NCBI GenBank assembly: GCA_044226655.1
Contig: JBGAGO010000003.1
Location: 186,001 to 250,000 of the forward strand
Direction: 5' to 3'
DNA from: JBEVOS01 sp044226655
GTDB taxonomy: Bacteria > Pseudomonadota > Alphaproteobacteria > Caulobacterales > Aquidulcibacteraceae
DNA: 64,000 nucleotides
Part shown: piece after piece, positions 24,733 through 33,795 of the stretch
Position numbering within the stretch: position 1 is the first letter of the stretch
Layout: every line of letters begins with the position of its first letter
Notes under the pieces: generated by a model
The model's database searches: none
What the model was told of the DNA's origin: nothing
Seen by the model: the letters and a program-made list of their open reading frames with translations, nothing else
Position numbers and translations under genes: made by a program

Positions 24733-26187
24733 ATGAGCGAAGCTCTTCCCACGCTTTGGGACCGCATCAAACGCACGTTCCGGCTCTCGCTGGCGGGCCG
24801 ACTGGCGCTGATCGCGATCCTGTCGACCTTCGCGCTGGTGATCGTGGGCTTCTTCGCGCACGCCTATTTCAGCACGCGGCTGATGCACATTCTGATCGAT
24901 CCCGAGATCGAAAGCGTGCTCGACAATCTCACGACCAACGCCGAGCCCGGGCTCGAAGGCGATGTCGCGCTGCGCGACGTGCCGTTCGATCCGCGTTTCA
25001 CGCGCGCGACGGGCGGGCGCTATTACCAGATCTCCAAGCTCAACGACGACGACACGCTGGTCCCGCAGATCGCCTCGCGTTCGCTGTTCGATGTAACGAT
25101 CGATCTCGAACCCAAACTGGTGGGCGATCTGCTGGCGAGCGCGCCGTCGCCCTCGGGCGTGCGCTATATCAACGTGCCCAAAGGCCCCGATCGCGCGTCG
25201 CTGCGCATCGGCGCACGGGTCTGGTCCAATCCGGAACTGAACGGGCGTTATCTCTTCATGGTGGCGGTGGCGCCGGATGAGGTGATCAAGCCGGCGGCCG
25301 ATCTGCTGGCTACCGCCTTCGCAGCGTTCGTTGGCTTCTGCGCGCTGATGGTGGTGGGCGTGACGGCGCTGCAGACGGGCGTGGGCCTTGCGCCGCTGCA
25401 TCGCCTGCGCCGCAACATCGCCGAGGTGCGGCGCGGCAATGCCGAACGTCTGGAAGAAGATTATCCCGCCGAGCTTCAGCCGCTGGCGGGCGAGTTGAAC
25501 GCGCTGCTGGATCACAATCGCGAGGTCGTCGAACGCGCGCGCCGCCATGTCGGCAATCTGGCGCACGCGCTGAAGACGCCCATCGCTGTCTTGAAGAACG
25601 CGGCGCAGACCGAGGCGAAGGATGGCGAGGTGATGCGCCAATCGGTCGAGGAGATGGAGGCCTTCGTCGAGCGGCAATTGCGCCGCGCGCGGGTGGCCGC
25701 CCGCGCCGAGACGCGCGCGGGGGCGGCCGCGCCCACTGTCGGCTATCGCACGCCGGTCGTGACCAACCTCAACGACCTGGTCTTCATGATGGAGCAGAAA
25801 TACGATCATCTGAAAGCGCTCGATATTCAGCTCGACGCGCCGCAGGACGCGACCTTCCGCGGCGAGCGCGAAGACCTCCTGGAGATGGCCGCCAATCTCA
25901 TCGACAATGCGTGCAAATACGGAACCAGCGCCGTGCTTGTGCGCCTCCTGCCGCCGAGGGACGGCATGCTGGAGATCGATGTCGAAGATGACGGCCCCGG
26001 GCTTTCCGACGCTGACATCGCCAATGTGATGACGCGCGGCGCGCGTCTCGATGAAGCTACGCCCGGCCAGGGGCTTGGCCTTTCCATCCTGAGCGAAACC
26101 GTCGCGCTCTACGCCGGCGAACTCACCTTCGAGCGCAGCGCCTTGGGCGGGCTCAAAGCGCGCCTGCGGCTTCCCGCCACGGATTGA
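24733..26187 (+). CDS. feuQ: Sensor histidine kinase, FeuQ/PhoQ-like
   Basis: The 484-aa membrane kinase has a first transmembrane helix at about residues 24-44, a periplasmic sensor region to about 188, and a second helix at about 190-218. A HAMP-like linker follows, then the H-box LAHALKTPIAVLKN near residue 278, the N-box NLIDNACKYG, and the ATP lid DDGPGLSD with GQGLGLSI. It should phosphorylate the regulator encoded 22 bases upstream. The 3' end is followed directly by a family B repeat. Confidence 0.87.
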   Translation: MSEALPTLWDRIKRTFRLSLAGRLALIAILSTFALVIVGFFAHAYFSTRLMHILIDPEIESVLDNLTTNAEPGLEGDVALRDVPFDPRFTRATGGRYYQISKLNDDDTLVPQIASRSLFDVTIDLEPKLVGDLLASAPSPSGVRYINVPKGPDRASLRIGARVWSNPELNGRYLFMVAVAPDEVIKPAADLLATAFAAFVGFCALMVVGVTALQTGVGLAPLHRLRRNIAEVRRGNAERLEEDYPAELQPLAGELNALLDHNREVVERARRHVGNLAHALKTPIAVLKNAAQTEAKDGEVMRQSVEEMEAFVERQLRRARVAARAETRAGAAAPTVGYRTPVVTNLNDLVFMMEQKYDHLKALDIQLDAPQDATFRGEREDLLEMAANLIDNACKYGTSAVLVRLLPPRDGMLEIDVEDDGPGLSDADIANVMTRGARLDEATPGQGLGLSILSETVALYAGELTFERSALGGLKARLRLPATD

Positions 26188-26212
26188 GCGGGCGCGAGCC
26201 CGCAGATAGGAA

Positions 26213-26352
26213 CGCCCTCCCTCCCCTTGATGGGGAGGGTGGCCCGAAGGGCCGGGTGGGGTGGAGACGCGACCTTGCAAAACTCAGCGCCACCACCCCC
26301 TCAGTCGCGCGTGCCGCGGGACAGCTCCCCCATCGAGGGGGAGCAGGGGCTC
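26213..26352. repeat. Family B repeat between the kinase and ccmI
   Basis: The left part CCCTCCCTCCCCTTGATGGG and right part CAGCTCCCCCATCGAGGGGG, each a short hairpin, enclose GGTGGGGTGGA and CACCACCCCCTCAGTCG. The same element in inverse orientation lies at 59511-59655. It fills most of the 203-bp gap between two operon-like genes. Confidence 0.88.
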
Positions 26353-26390
26353 TTCATGCTTCGATCGATGAGGAGATTCGAACGCACGTC

Positions 26391-27068
26391 ATGACCGAAG
26401 GCTTCATCCTCTTCGCGTTGTTCGCGTTCATCGCAGCGCTTGCGGCCTATGCGGGGCTGGCGGCGTATCGACGCGCGGGCGGAGGCAAGCGCGCGGCGGC
26501 GCTCGCGGCGTGTGCGCTCGTGGGGCTGGCGCCGCTCGGGCTCTATCTTTGGCTCGGCAAGCCCTATCTGCCCGACGCGCCCTATGCCGAACGCATCGCG
26601 GCGCTCAAGCAGCGCGCGCCCGACACGTACACCGATGAGGAGATGCTGGCCCGCCTCGCCGCCGAAGCGCGCGCCCATCCCGAAGATCCGCGCCCGCATC
26701 TGGCGACCGGCGTCATCTACGCGCAGCATGAGCGCTACGAAGAGGCCGCGCGCGCGTTCGACGCGGCGCTGCGGCGCGATCCGAGTTCGGCCTTCGCGAT
26801 GATCAATCTCGGCCGCGCGCTCTATTTCATGAACGAGGGCCGCGTCACGCCCGACGCCCTGCGCCTGTTCGAAACCGCGGCCCGCGCCGAGCCCGACGAT
26901 CCCACACCCGTCTTCTATCAGGCGCTCGCCGCCACCCAGGACGGCCGCACCGAGGATGCGCGCCGGCTGTGGCGCGAAATGCTGCGCTTGCTCCCGGTCA
27001 ATGACCGCCGCCGCCAGATGGCCGAACGGATGCTGGCCCAGGCCAATGGATCACAGACCGGGCGTTAA
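26391..27068 (+). CDS. ccmI: Cytochrome c maturation protein CcmI (TPR type)
   Basis: The 225-aa protein has two membrane helices (about residues 4-27 and 35-53) and a periplasmic TPR region (about 90-220: HPEDPRPHLATGVIYAQHERYEEAARAFDAAL). CcmI binds the C-terminus of apocytochrome c and hands it to the CcmFH lyase. It is shorter than the two-domain rhizobial CycH (about 370-400 aa), and the second periplasmic part seems absent. ATG 26391 was chosen because the membrane helix follows at once. Confidence 0.85.
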   Translation: MTEGFILFALFAFIAALAAYAGLAAYRRAGGGKRAAALAACALVGLAPLGLYLWLGKPYLPDAPYAERIAALKQRAPDTYTDEEMLARLAAEARAHPEDPRPHLATGVIYAQHERYEEAARAFDAALRRDPSSAFAMINLGRALYFMNEGRVTPDALRLFETAARAEPDDPTPVFYQALAATQDGRTEDARRLWREMLRLLPVNDRRRQMAERMLAQANGSQTGR

Positions 27069-27143
27069 AGTCGCGGCCACGGCGCTTCTGCCGCCGTGCG
27101 GCGCGGAGTAGAGGACTACGCTTGCGAGAGGCGCGCCCGATCT

Positions 27144-27245
27144 TCCTCCCCCTGCAAGGGGGAGGTCAGGAGGGGGTAAGCCACAGACGCAGACGTCGCC
27201 CACGTTTGCTCACCCCCTCCCAGCCTCCCCCTTGCAGGGGGAGGA
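27144..27245. repeat. Family B repeat between ccmI and ccmE
   Basis: The outer arms 27144-27180 and 27209-27245 are complementary with only a few mismatches (core CCTCCCCCTGCAAGGGGGAG). The element occupies the middle of the ccmI-ccmE gap; the 57 bases after it hold the ccmE ribosome-binding site AAGGAG. Confidence 0.9.
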
Positions 27246-27301
27246 GCGGGGCGCATCGCGTCATCCGGTGCGGATTTGAAGAAGGGAACAAGGAGTTCAC
27301 C

Positions 27302-27733
27302 GTGCGGCGGCGCAATCAGCGGCTCATTCTTATCGTTGTCGTGGGCGCGCTGCTGGCGCTGGCCGGCGGGCTGACGCTGGCGGGCCTGCGCGACTCGGTC
27401 GTGTTCTTCTATGCGCCCTCGGAGATCGCCGAGAAGGCCAAGATCGGCCAGCGCGTGCGCGTGGGCGGCCTCGTGGAGACGCACAGCTATACGCGCAGCG
27501 GCGATGAGGCGCGTTTCGTCGTCACCGATCTGCACGCCAGCATGCCGGTGATGTATCGCGGCCCATTGCCGGATCTGTTTCGCGAAGGCCAAGGCGTGGT
27601 GGCGGAGGGCGTGTGGCGCGGCGCGGGCGTATTCGTCGCCGAACGCGTGCTCGCCAAGCACGACGAACGCTACATGCCGCGCGAGGTCGCCGAAGCCATC
27701 AAGCAGCGCGGCGAATGGAAGGGACCGCAATAA
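27302..27733 (+). CDS. ccmE: Cytochrome c maturation heme chaperone CcmE
   Basis: The 143-aa protein has one N-terminal membrane anchor (about residues 8-29) and the CcmE OB-fold periplasmic domain. The covalent heme-binding HxxxY motif is H120-D-E-R-Y124 within VLAKHDERYMP; VGGLVETHSYTRSGDEARFVVTD is the family signature. It carries heme from CcmC to CcmF. The start is GTG 27302, with AAGGAG upstream; the frame is open upstream through the repeat but has no family match there. Confidence 0.95.
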   Translation: MRRRNQRLILIVVVGALLALAGGLTLAGLRDSVVFFYAPSEIAEKAKIGQRVRVGGLVETHSYTRSGDEARFVVTDLHASMPVMYRGPLPDLFREGQGVVAEGVWRGAGVFVAERVLAKHDERYMPREVAEAIKQRGEWKGPQ

Positions 27734-27753
27734 TGGGGCGGCGTGTGCGCGGC

Positions 27754-27784
27754 CTCCTCCCTCTCCCACAAGGGGAGAAGGGCG
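27754..27784. repeat. Family B half repeat between ccmE and ccmF
   Basis: CTCCTCCCTCTCCCACAAGG followed by GGAGAAGGG is the half-element hairpin of the repeat family. It lies in the 60-bp gap before ccmF and may supply a weak GGAGAAGG ribosome-binding site for its ATG at 27794. Confidence 0.75.
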
Positions 27785-27793
27785 ATTGCATTC

Positions 27794-29707
27794 ATGATCG
27801 CTGAGCTCGGCCTTTTCCTCCTTGCGCTCGCGCTGATCGCCTCGTGCGCGCAGGGGATTGCGGGGCTCGTCGCGGGCGCGCGCGAATCTGAGCCCTTGGC
27901 CGAGGTGGCGCGCACCGGCGCGTTTGTCGCGACGGCGTGCGCGGCGTGCGCGTTCGTGCTGCTGATCACGCTCTTCGTGCGCTCGGATTTCTCGGTCGCG
28001 GTCGTTGTCGCGAATTCGCACACGCTGAAGCCGCTGATCTACAAGATCGCCGGCGCGTGGGGGAACCATGAGGGCTCGATGCTGCTCTGGTGCCTCGTTT
28101 CAGCGGCGGCGGGCGCGGCGCTGTCGATCTTTCGTGGACGCATGGGCTTTGGGCTGTGGGCGCGCGCGATCGGCGTGCAAGGCCTCGTGAGCGCGGGCGC
28201 GATGATCTACACGCTCGCGCTCTCCAATCCGTTCGCGCGCATCGATCCGGCTCCTTATGAAGGGCGGGATCTCAATCCGCTGCTGCAGGACCCCGCGCTC
28301 GCGGCGCATCCGCCGATGCTCTATCTCGGCTATGTCGGGATGTCGGTGCCGTTTTCGCTCGCGATCGCAGCGCTGCTGGACGGCAAGGCCGATCAGGCCT
28401 GGGCGCGCGCGCTCCGGCCATGGACGCTGATCGCGTGGACCGCGCTCACCTGCGGCATCGCGATGGGGTCGTACTGGGCCTATTACGAACTCGGCTGGGG
28501 CGGCTGGTGGTTCTGGGACCCGGTCGAGAATGCCAGCTTCATGCCCTGGCTGGTCGCCTGCGCGCTGGTGCATTCCGCGATCGTGACGGAGCGGCGCGGC
28601 TCGCTGGCGAGCTGGACCATGCTGCTCGCCATCACGGGCTTCGGCTTTTCGCTGCTCGGCACATTTCTGGTGCGTTCGGGCGTGCTGACTTCGGTGCATG
28701 CGTTCGCGATCGATCCGCGACGCGGCTTTGCGGTGCTGGCGATGCTGCTGATCGCGCTCGGCGTTGGCTACGGGCTCTATGCCTGGCGCGCGCAGAAACT
28801 GATGCGGCCGGCGGGTTTTCTCGCCGTGAGCCGCGAAGGCATGCTCGTGCTCAACAATTTGGGGCTGGCGATTGCGGCGGGCGTGGTGCTGGTCGGCACG
28901 CTCTATCCGCTGATGGTGGAGGCGGGCGGCGGCGGGCTCATCTCGGTCGGCCCGCCCTTCTTCAATCTCACGGTCGCGCCGCTGCTCGCGGTGCTCTTCC
29001 TCGTGCTGCCGATCGCGCCCTTGCTGACCTGGCGCAGCGGCGATGCGCGCAAGGCGCTGATCCAGCTTTGGCCGGCGTACGCGATTGCGGCGCTCGTCGG
29101 CGCCATCACGCTGTTCAAAGGCGCGGCGTGGCCCGCTTTGGGCCTCGCCATCGGCGCCTGGCTGATCGCGGGCGGGCTCATCTATCTGTGGACGCGGCTG
29201 AAGCGGGGCGAAGGCGCGACGCTCGCCAAACTCGCCGCGCTGCCGCTCGCGGTCTGGTCGATGTCGTGCGCGCATCTGGGCGCCGGCGTGCTGACGCTCG
29301 GCGCCGTCGCCGAGACCGCGTTCAAAGTCGAGGCCGTGCATGCGCTCGCGCCCGGCCAGGGGATCGCGTTTGCGGGCCGTGAGATTCAGCTCGTCTCGGT
29401 CGAGGAGGCCGATGGCCCGAATTTCTACGCCACGCGCGCCGATTTTCGCACCGGCGAGGGCCAGACGCTTTCGGCCGAGCGCCGCTTCTATCCCGGCGCC
29501 GGCATGCCGACGACGGAGGTGGGCATCCTCTCCAACCTGCTGGGCGATCTCTACATCGCGCTCGGCGAACAAGATCGCCAGAGCGGAGCCTGGACCGTGC
29601 GCTTCTACTATAATCCGCTGCTGCTCTTCGTGTTCGCGGGCGCGGGGCTGATGGCGCTTGGCGGCGTCTTGAGCCTCATCGCGCTGGCGCGGCGGCGCGC
29701 GCCATGA
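27794..29707 (+). CDS. ccmF: Cytochrome c heme lyase subunit CcmF
   Basis: The 637-aa polytopic membrane protein attaches heme to apocytochrome c together with CcmH. The WWD heme-handling motif is GWGGWWFWDPVENASFMPWL, with about 15 predicted helices and conserved His residues such as the one in GNHEGSMLLW. The length matches the family (about 650). ATG 27794 starts directly in the first helix. It overlaps ccmH by 4 bp. Confidence 0.95.
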   Translation: MIAELGLFLLALALIASCAQGIAGLVAGARESEPLAEVARTGAFVATACAACAFVLLITLFVRSDFSVAVVVANSHTLKPLIYKIAGAWGNHEGSMLLWCLVSAAAGAALSIFRGRMGFGLWARAIGVQGLVSAGAMIYTLALSNPFARIDPAPYEGRDLNPLLQDPALAAHPPMLYLGYVGMSVPFSLAIAALLDGKADQAWARALRPWTLIAWTALTCGIAMGSYWAYYELGWGGWWFWDPVENASFMPWLVACALVHSAIVTERRGSLASWTMLLAITGFGFSLLGTFLVRSGVLTSVHAFAIDPRRGFAVLAMLLIALGVGYGLYAWRAQKLMRPAGFLAVSREGMLVLNNLGLAIAAGVVLVGTLYPLMVEAGGGGLISVGPPFFNLTVAPLLAVLFLVLPIAPLLTWRSGDARKALIQLWPAYAIAALVGAITLFKGAAWPALGLAIGAWLIAGGLIYLWTRLKRGEGATLAKLAALPLAVWSMSCAHLGAGVLTLGAVAETAFKVEAVHALAPGQGIAFAGREIQLVSVEEADGPNFYATRADFRTGEGQTLSAERRFYPGAGMPTTEVGILSNLLGDLYIALGEQDRQSGAWTVRFYYNPLLLFVFAGAGLMALGGVLSLIALARRRAP

Positions 29708-30087
29708 GCTGGCTGATCGCATTGGCCGCCGCGGCGCTCGCGCCCATGACCGATCCGCGCGAGGAGGCGCGCGCCCAGGCGCTCGAAGCGGAAATCCGCT
29801 GCGTCGCCTGCGAGAACGAACCGATTTCCCAATCCACCGCCGAGATCGCGCAGGACATGCGCCGCGTGGTGCGCGAACGCATCGAAGCGGGCGAGAGCGA
29901 CGCGGAAATCCGTGGCTATTTCCGTGAGCGCTATGGCGATTTCGTGCTCTTCCGCCCGCCGCTGGACCCGCGCACCTGGCTGCTCTGGGGCGCCCCGCTC
30001 GTCCTGCTGCTCATTGGCGGTACGGCGGCTGTGTTAACCCTGCGCGGCGAACGGTCGCCGGTCGCGCCCGAGGAAGGCGACCGCTAG
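29704..30087 (+). CDS. ccmH: Cytochrome c maturation thiol protein CcmH (CycL)
   Basis: The 127-aa protein reduces the apocytochrome CxxCH cysteines in the periplasm before heme ligation. The redox pair is C33-x-x-C36 in IRCVACENEPISQS (most homologues have LVCQNQ, so VACENE is a mild variant). The N-terminal segment is hydrophobic and a second membrane helix lies at about residues 98-116. It closes the ccmI-E-F-H set, which equals the rhizobial cycHJKL operon; ccmABCDG must be elsewhere. Confidence 0.93.
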   Translation: MSWLIALAAAALAPMTDPREEARAQALEAEIRCVACENEPISQSTAEIAQDMRRVVRERIEAGESDAEIRGYFRERYGDFVLFRPPLDPRTWLLWGAPLVLLLIGGTAAVLTLRGERSPVAPEEGDR

Positions 30088-30182
30088 CCATCAGGCCGCC
30101 CGGAAAAAGTCACGGTCCTCGGCCCGTATGGATCGCATCTTCGCCTCAAACGGTTCATATGGGGCGGGTCATCGGGGGCGGG

Positions 30183-30198
30183 CCGGCAGGCCTGCCGG
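30183..30198. promoter_or_regulatory. 16-bp perfect palindrome upstream of the DegP gene
   Basis: CCGGCAGG-CCTGCCGG lies 23 bases before the degP start codon. It could be a regulator site or an mRNA hairpin near the ribosome-binding region. GC-rich sequence makes chance palindromes more likely, so confidence is low. Confidence 0.3.
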
Positions 30199-30221
30199 AT
30201 AGCGCCCTAGTTGAGGTCCTC

Positions 30222-31697
30222 ATGGCGAAGTCAAAGCTTTTGGAACGCACGATCCTGGCGGGCGCGCTTGCGCTCGGCGCAGCGCCGGTACTGGCCGCGC
30301 CGCCGGCCCAGGCGCAGCAGATTCGCATCGCGCCGCCCCAGGGCGCGCCCATCAGCTTCGCCGATCTGATCGAACGCGTGCGTCCCGCCGTGGTGTCGAT
30401 CTCGGTGCGCCAGCGCCCCGGCGCGCAGGGCCCGAATTTCGACAATGCGCCCCCCGGCTTCGAGGATTTCTTCCGCGGCCCCAATGGCGAGCGCCCGGCG
30501 CCCGTCTCGCTCGGCTCCGGCTTCTTCATCAATGGCGACGGCGTGATCGTCACCAATCACCACGTCGTTGAAGGCGCTGAATCGATCACCATCCGCACCA
30601 GCGACGGCCGCGAATTGCCGGCCGATATCGTCGGCACCGATGAGCCGACCGATCTCGCCGTGCTGCGCGTGCGCAATCCCTCCGGCCGTTTCCCCTTCGT
30701 CTCGTTCGACCGCAACACCGATGTGCGCGTTGGCGATTGGGTGGTGGCGGTAGGCAATCCGTTCGGCCTCGACGGCACGGCGACGGCCGGCATCGTCTCG
30801 GCCATGGGCCGGCGCGATTTCGGCTCCTCGGCCTATGTCGACTTCCTGCAGATCGATGCGCCGATCAACCGCGGCAATTCTGGCGGCCCGACCTTCGATC
30901 TGCGCGGCAATGTCATCGGCGTGAACAGCGCGATCTTCTCACCGACCGGCGGCAATGTCGGCATCGGCTTCGCCATTCCCTCGCAAGTCGCGGCGCGCAT
31001 CGTCGATCAAATCCTGAGTTCGGGCCGCGTGACGCGCGGCTGGCTCGGCGTCCAGGTGCAGCCGCTCGATGACGATCTGGCGCGCAGCCTCGGCTTGGCG
31101 AATTCGCATGGCGCGCTGGTGGCGAGCGTGGTCCACGATAGCCCGGCCGAACGCGCCGGCCTGCAGCAGGGCGATGTGATCCTCACCTTCGACGGTTCGG
31201 AAATCACCGATTCGCGCGATCTGACGCAGCGCGTCGGCGCGTTCGCCGTCGGCCGCGATGCGCGCGTTCACATCCAGCGCAATGGCGCGGCGCGCGATGT
31301 CACGATCCGTCTCGCCGAGCGCCCTGCCGAGCAAGTGCTGGCGAGCGCGACCGGCCCGGCCAATCCCGATGCGCAAGGCGGGCCGCCCGTGGTGCGCTCC
31401 AGCGCGCTCGGCGTCACCGTGCGCCCGCTCACCGATCAGGACCGCCAGCGCTACACCGATCTCACCCAGCGCGATCAGGGCCTCGTCATCGTCACTGTCG
31501 CCGCCAATAGCGATCTCGCGCAGAAGGGCGTGCGCGCGGGCGATGTGATCTTGCTCGCCGGCGGCCAGCCGGTGGCGAGCGAGGCCGATCTCACCGCCGC
31601 CGTCGAAAGCGCGCGGCGCGCCAATCGTCCGCTTCTGCTGCAGATCGAAGGCCGGGGCGGGCGCCGCTTCGTCGCCGCCGATACGGGCCAAGGATGA
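30222..31697 (+). CDS. degP: DegP/HtrA (Do)-family periplasmic serine protease
   Basis: The 491-aa protein has a signal peptide (residues 1-32, LAGALALGAAPVLAAPPAQA), a trypsin-like domain and two PDZ domains (about 295-385 and 400-485). The catalytic triad is H114 (TNHHVV), D144 (PTDLAVL) and S220 (RGNSGGP). It degrades or refolds damaged envelope proteins. It is followed by a two-component pair with a 4- or 12-bp connection, so it may be both a target and part of that stress operon. ATG 30222 gives the natural signal peptide. Confidence 0.93.
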   Translation: MAKSKLLERTILAGALALGAAPVLAAPPAQAQQIRIAPPQGAPISFADLIERVRPAVVSISVRQRPGAQGPNFDNAPPGFEDFFRGPNGERPAPVSLGSGFFINGDGVIVTNHHVVEGAESITIRTSDGRELPADIVGTDEPTDLAVLRVRNPSGRFPFVSFDRNTDVRVGDWVVAVGNPFGLDGTATAGIVSAMGRRDFGSSAYVDFLQIDAPINRGNSGGPTFDLRGNVIGVNSAIFSPTGGNVGIGFAIPSQVAARIVDQILSSGRVTRGWLGVQVQPLDDDLARSLGLANSHGALVASVVHDSPAERAGLQQGDVILTFDGSEITDSRDLTQRVGAFAVGRDARVHIQRNGAARDVTIRLAERPAEQVLASATGPANPDAQGGPPVVRSSALGVTVRPLTDQDRQRYTDLTQRDQGLVIVTVAANSDLAQKGVRAGDVILLAGGQPVASEADLTAAVESARRANRPLLLQIEGRGGRRFVAADTGQG

Positions 31698-31708
31698 GGG
31701 GCGAACCG

Positions 31709-32380
31709 ATGCGGGTCCTGCTCGTCGAAGACGACCACGATATGGCCGAGGCGCTGCGCGGCTCGCTCGAAGGCGACGATCACGTCGTCGATTGGGCGAG
31801 CGACGGCGCCGAAGGCGAGGGCAAAGCGCTCAGCGGCAATTTCGATGTGATCGTGCTCGATCGCATGCTGCCGAAGAAGACGGGCGTCGAAATCGTACGC
31901 ACCTTGCGGGAGAAGGGCGTATCGACGCCCGTTCTCATCCTTTCGGCGCTGCATGATGAAGATCACCGCATCGAAGGGCTCGACGCCGGCGCCAATGATT
32001 ATCTCGGCAAGCCCTATTCGCCGCGCGAATTGCAGGCCCGCGTGCGCGCGCTCTGGCACGGGCGCGACCGCGCCCCGCCGCAGACGCGGCTCACCGTCGG
32101 CGATCTCGATATGGATCTGCTTGGCCGCACCGTGCATCGCTCGGGCAAGAAGATCGATCTTCAGCCGCGCGAGTTTCGCCTGCTCGAATATCTCATGCGC
32201 CATGCCGGGCAGACGGTGACGCGCAAAATGCTGCTTGAGAACGTATGGGATTATCATTTCGATCCGCAGACCAACGTGATCGATGTCCACATTTCGAGGC
32301 TCCGATCGAAGATCGACAAGGAATATCCGGGCACGCTGCTGCACACCGTCCGCGGCTCGGGCTATCGGCTGGAGGCGTAA
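31709..32380 (+). CDS. OmpR-family response regulator
   Basis: The 223-aa regulator has the receiver pocket EDD at residues 7-9, phospho-acceptor D51 in IVLDRMLPKKTG, Lys in YLGKPY, and a winged-helix output domain (LQPREFRLLEYLMRHAGQTVTRKMLLENVWDY). The start MRVLLVEDD at 31709 has GAGGGG upstream; ATG 31694 would overlap the degP stop by ATGA and add five residues. It acts with the kinase encoded next and lies in a DegP/regulator/kinase/GlnE order that is common in Alphaproteobacteria. Confidence 0.88.
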   Translation: MRVLLVEDDHDMAEALRGSLEGDDHVVDWASDGAEGEGKALSGNFDVIVLDRMLPKKTGVEIVRTLREKGVSTPVLILSALHDEDHRIEGLDAGANDYLGKPYSPRELQARVRALWHGRDRAPPQTRLTVGDLDMDLLGRTVHRSGKKIDLQPREFRLLEYLMRHAGQTVTRKMLLENVWDYHFDPQTNVIDVHISRLRSKIDKEYPGTLLHTVRGSGYRLEA

Positions 32381-33795
32381 GGCTTCGTCTCGAAGCGCTG
32401 CTGCGCACCACGACGTTCCGCCTTGCGCTGGTGCAGGCGGGCGTCGTGCTGGCGTTCGTCTCGGCGCTGCTCGGCTATGTCTATTTCGCCACCGCCGGCC
32501 AATTGACGCGTGACGCCGCGACGGCGGCGGATCAGGAATATGTCGCGCTTGAGCGCGCCTATTCGGAAGGCGGCATCCGCCGGCTCAATCAGGAGGTCGT
32601 CGAGCGCGCCTCGCGCGAAGGCGCGTTCCTCTATCTGCTGGCGGATGCAGGGGGGCAGATCATCACCGGCGATTTCAGCCGCCTGCCGGTGGCCGTGCCG
32701 GGCGATGTGGAAGAGCGCGTCGATTTCCAGTTCGAGCGGGAGGTCGGCGAAAACCAGGTCGAGCGCGGCCGCGCCTTGGGGCGCGTGGGGCGGCTGCTCA
32801 ACGGGCCGATCCTGCTGGTCGCGCGCGATCTGGGCGACAACGCCGCTATCGTTCAGCGCATCACGCGCGTGCTCTACACCGTCGCCATTCTGGGCTTTGC
32901 GCTCTCGGTCGCATCGGGCCTGCTCGCGAGCACCCAGGCCGCGCGCCGGGCCGAAGCGCTGTCCAACACGGCGCGCGACGTCATGGGCGGCGATCTCACC
33001 AGCCGCGCGCCGGTGCGCGGCGTGGGCGATGAATTCGATGCGCTCGCCGAAGACATGAACGCCATGCTCGACCGGGTCGAGCGGCTCATTCATGCGACGC
33101 GTACGGCGGGCGATGCGATCGCGCACGATCTGCGCTCTCCGCTGACGCGCTTTCGCCAACGACTCGATCAGGCGCTTGAAGCGCCGCCCGACGCCGAAGC
33201 CGATCGCCAGGCGTTGCAGAAGGCGGCCGATGAAGCCGATCAGATTTTGGCGCTGTTCGCGGCCGTGCTGAAGCTGTCGCGCGTCGAGACCGCCGCCAAT
33301 TGGCGCCTGGAGCCGGTGAACATTTCCGATCTCGCGCGCGAGCTGGTCGATTTCTACGAACCGGCGGCCGAAGAGAAGGGCATCTCGTTCCGCGCCGAGA
33401 TCGCCGATGGGCTGATGCTGCACGGCGAGGATGGCTTGCTCACGCAGGCGCTCTCCAATCTGATCGAGAACGCGTTCAAATATACGCCCGAAGGCGGGCG
33501 CATCGAGGTGCGCGTGCGCGGCGGCGGCGATCATTTTGTGCGCATCTCGGTGATGGATGACGGGCCGGGCGTGCGCTTCGAGGATCGCGAAAAGGTGGTG
33601 CAGCGCTTCGTGCGGCTCGAATCGGCGCGCTCCTCACAGGGCGTGGGCCTGGGGCTCGCGCTCGTGTCCGCGGTCGCGCGGCTGCACAAGGGCGTGCTGG
33701 AGCTGAATGACGGACTGGGCAGCGGCGACAGGCCGGGGCTCGACGCCACGCTTGTCCTGCCGCGCAGCGAACAGCGCGGGCGCGCCGATGCGTGA
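32245..33795 (+). CDS. Sensor histidine kinase (partner of the upstream regulator)
   Basis: This membrane kinase has helix 1 in LALVQAGVVLAFVSALLGYVYF, a periplasmic sensor of about 110 residues, helix 2, and a HAMP domain. The H-box is AIAHDLRSPLTRF, the N-box NLIENAFKYTPEGG and the ATP-binding part DDGPGV with GVGLGLAL. The start is unclear. The only ATG upstream is at 32245, which would overlap the regulator gene by 136 bases with residues unlike kinases. The real start is probably close to 32380-32400 and non-ATG, for example CTG 32395. The core from about 32395 on is secure. Confidence 0.8.
   Translation: MGLSFRSADQRDRCPHFEAPIEDRQGISGHAAAHRPRLGLSAGGVRLRLEALLRTTTFRLALVQAGVVLAFVSALLGYVYFATAGQLTRDAATAADQEYVALERAYSEGGIRRLNQEVVERASREGAFLYLLADAGGQIITGDFSRLPVAVPGDVEERVDFQFEREVGENQVERGRALGRVGRLLNGPILLVARDLGDNAAIVQRITRVLYTVAILGFALSVASGLLASTQAARRAEALSNTARDVMGGDLTSRAPVRGVGDEFDALAEDMNAMLDRVERLIHATRTAGDAIAHDLRSPLTRFRQRLDQALEAPPDAEADRQALQKAADEADQILALFAAVLKLSRVETAANWRLEPVNISDLARELVDFYEPAAEEKGISFRAEIADGLMLHGEDGLLTQALSNLIENAFKYTPEGGRIEVRVRGGGDHFVRISVMDDGPGVRFEDREKVVQRFVRLESARSSQGVGLGLALVSAVARLHKGVLELNDGLGSGDRPGLDATLVLPRSEQRGRADA

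Noticed and set aside
27302..27784. Family B elements considered as CRISPR repeats
   Set aside because: The units are paired inverted arms at dispersed sites without regular spacers or cas genes.
26391..30087. Apparent lack of ccmG within the cytochrome c maturation genes
   Set aside because: The order ccmI-ccmE-ccmF-ccmH is the standard cycHJKL operon of Alphaproteobacteria, where ccmABCDG lie elsewhere, so this is not an anomaly.
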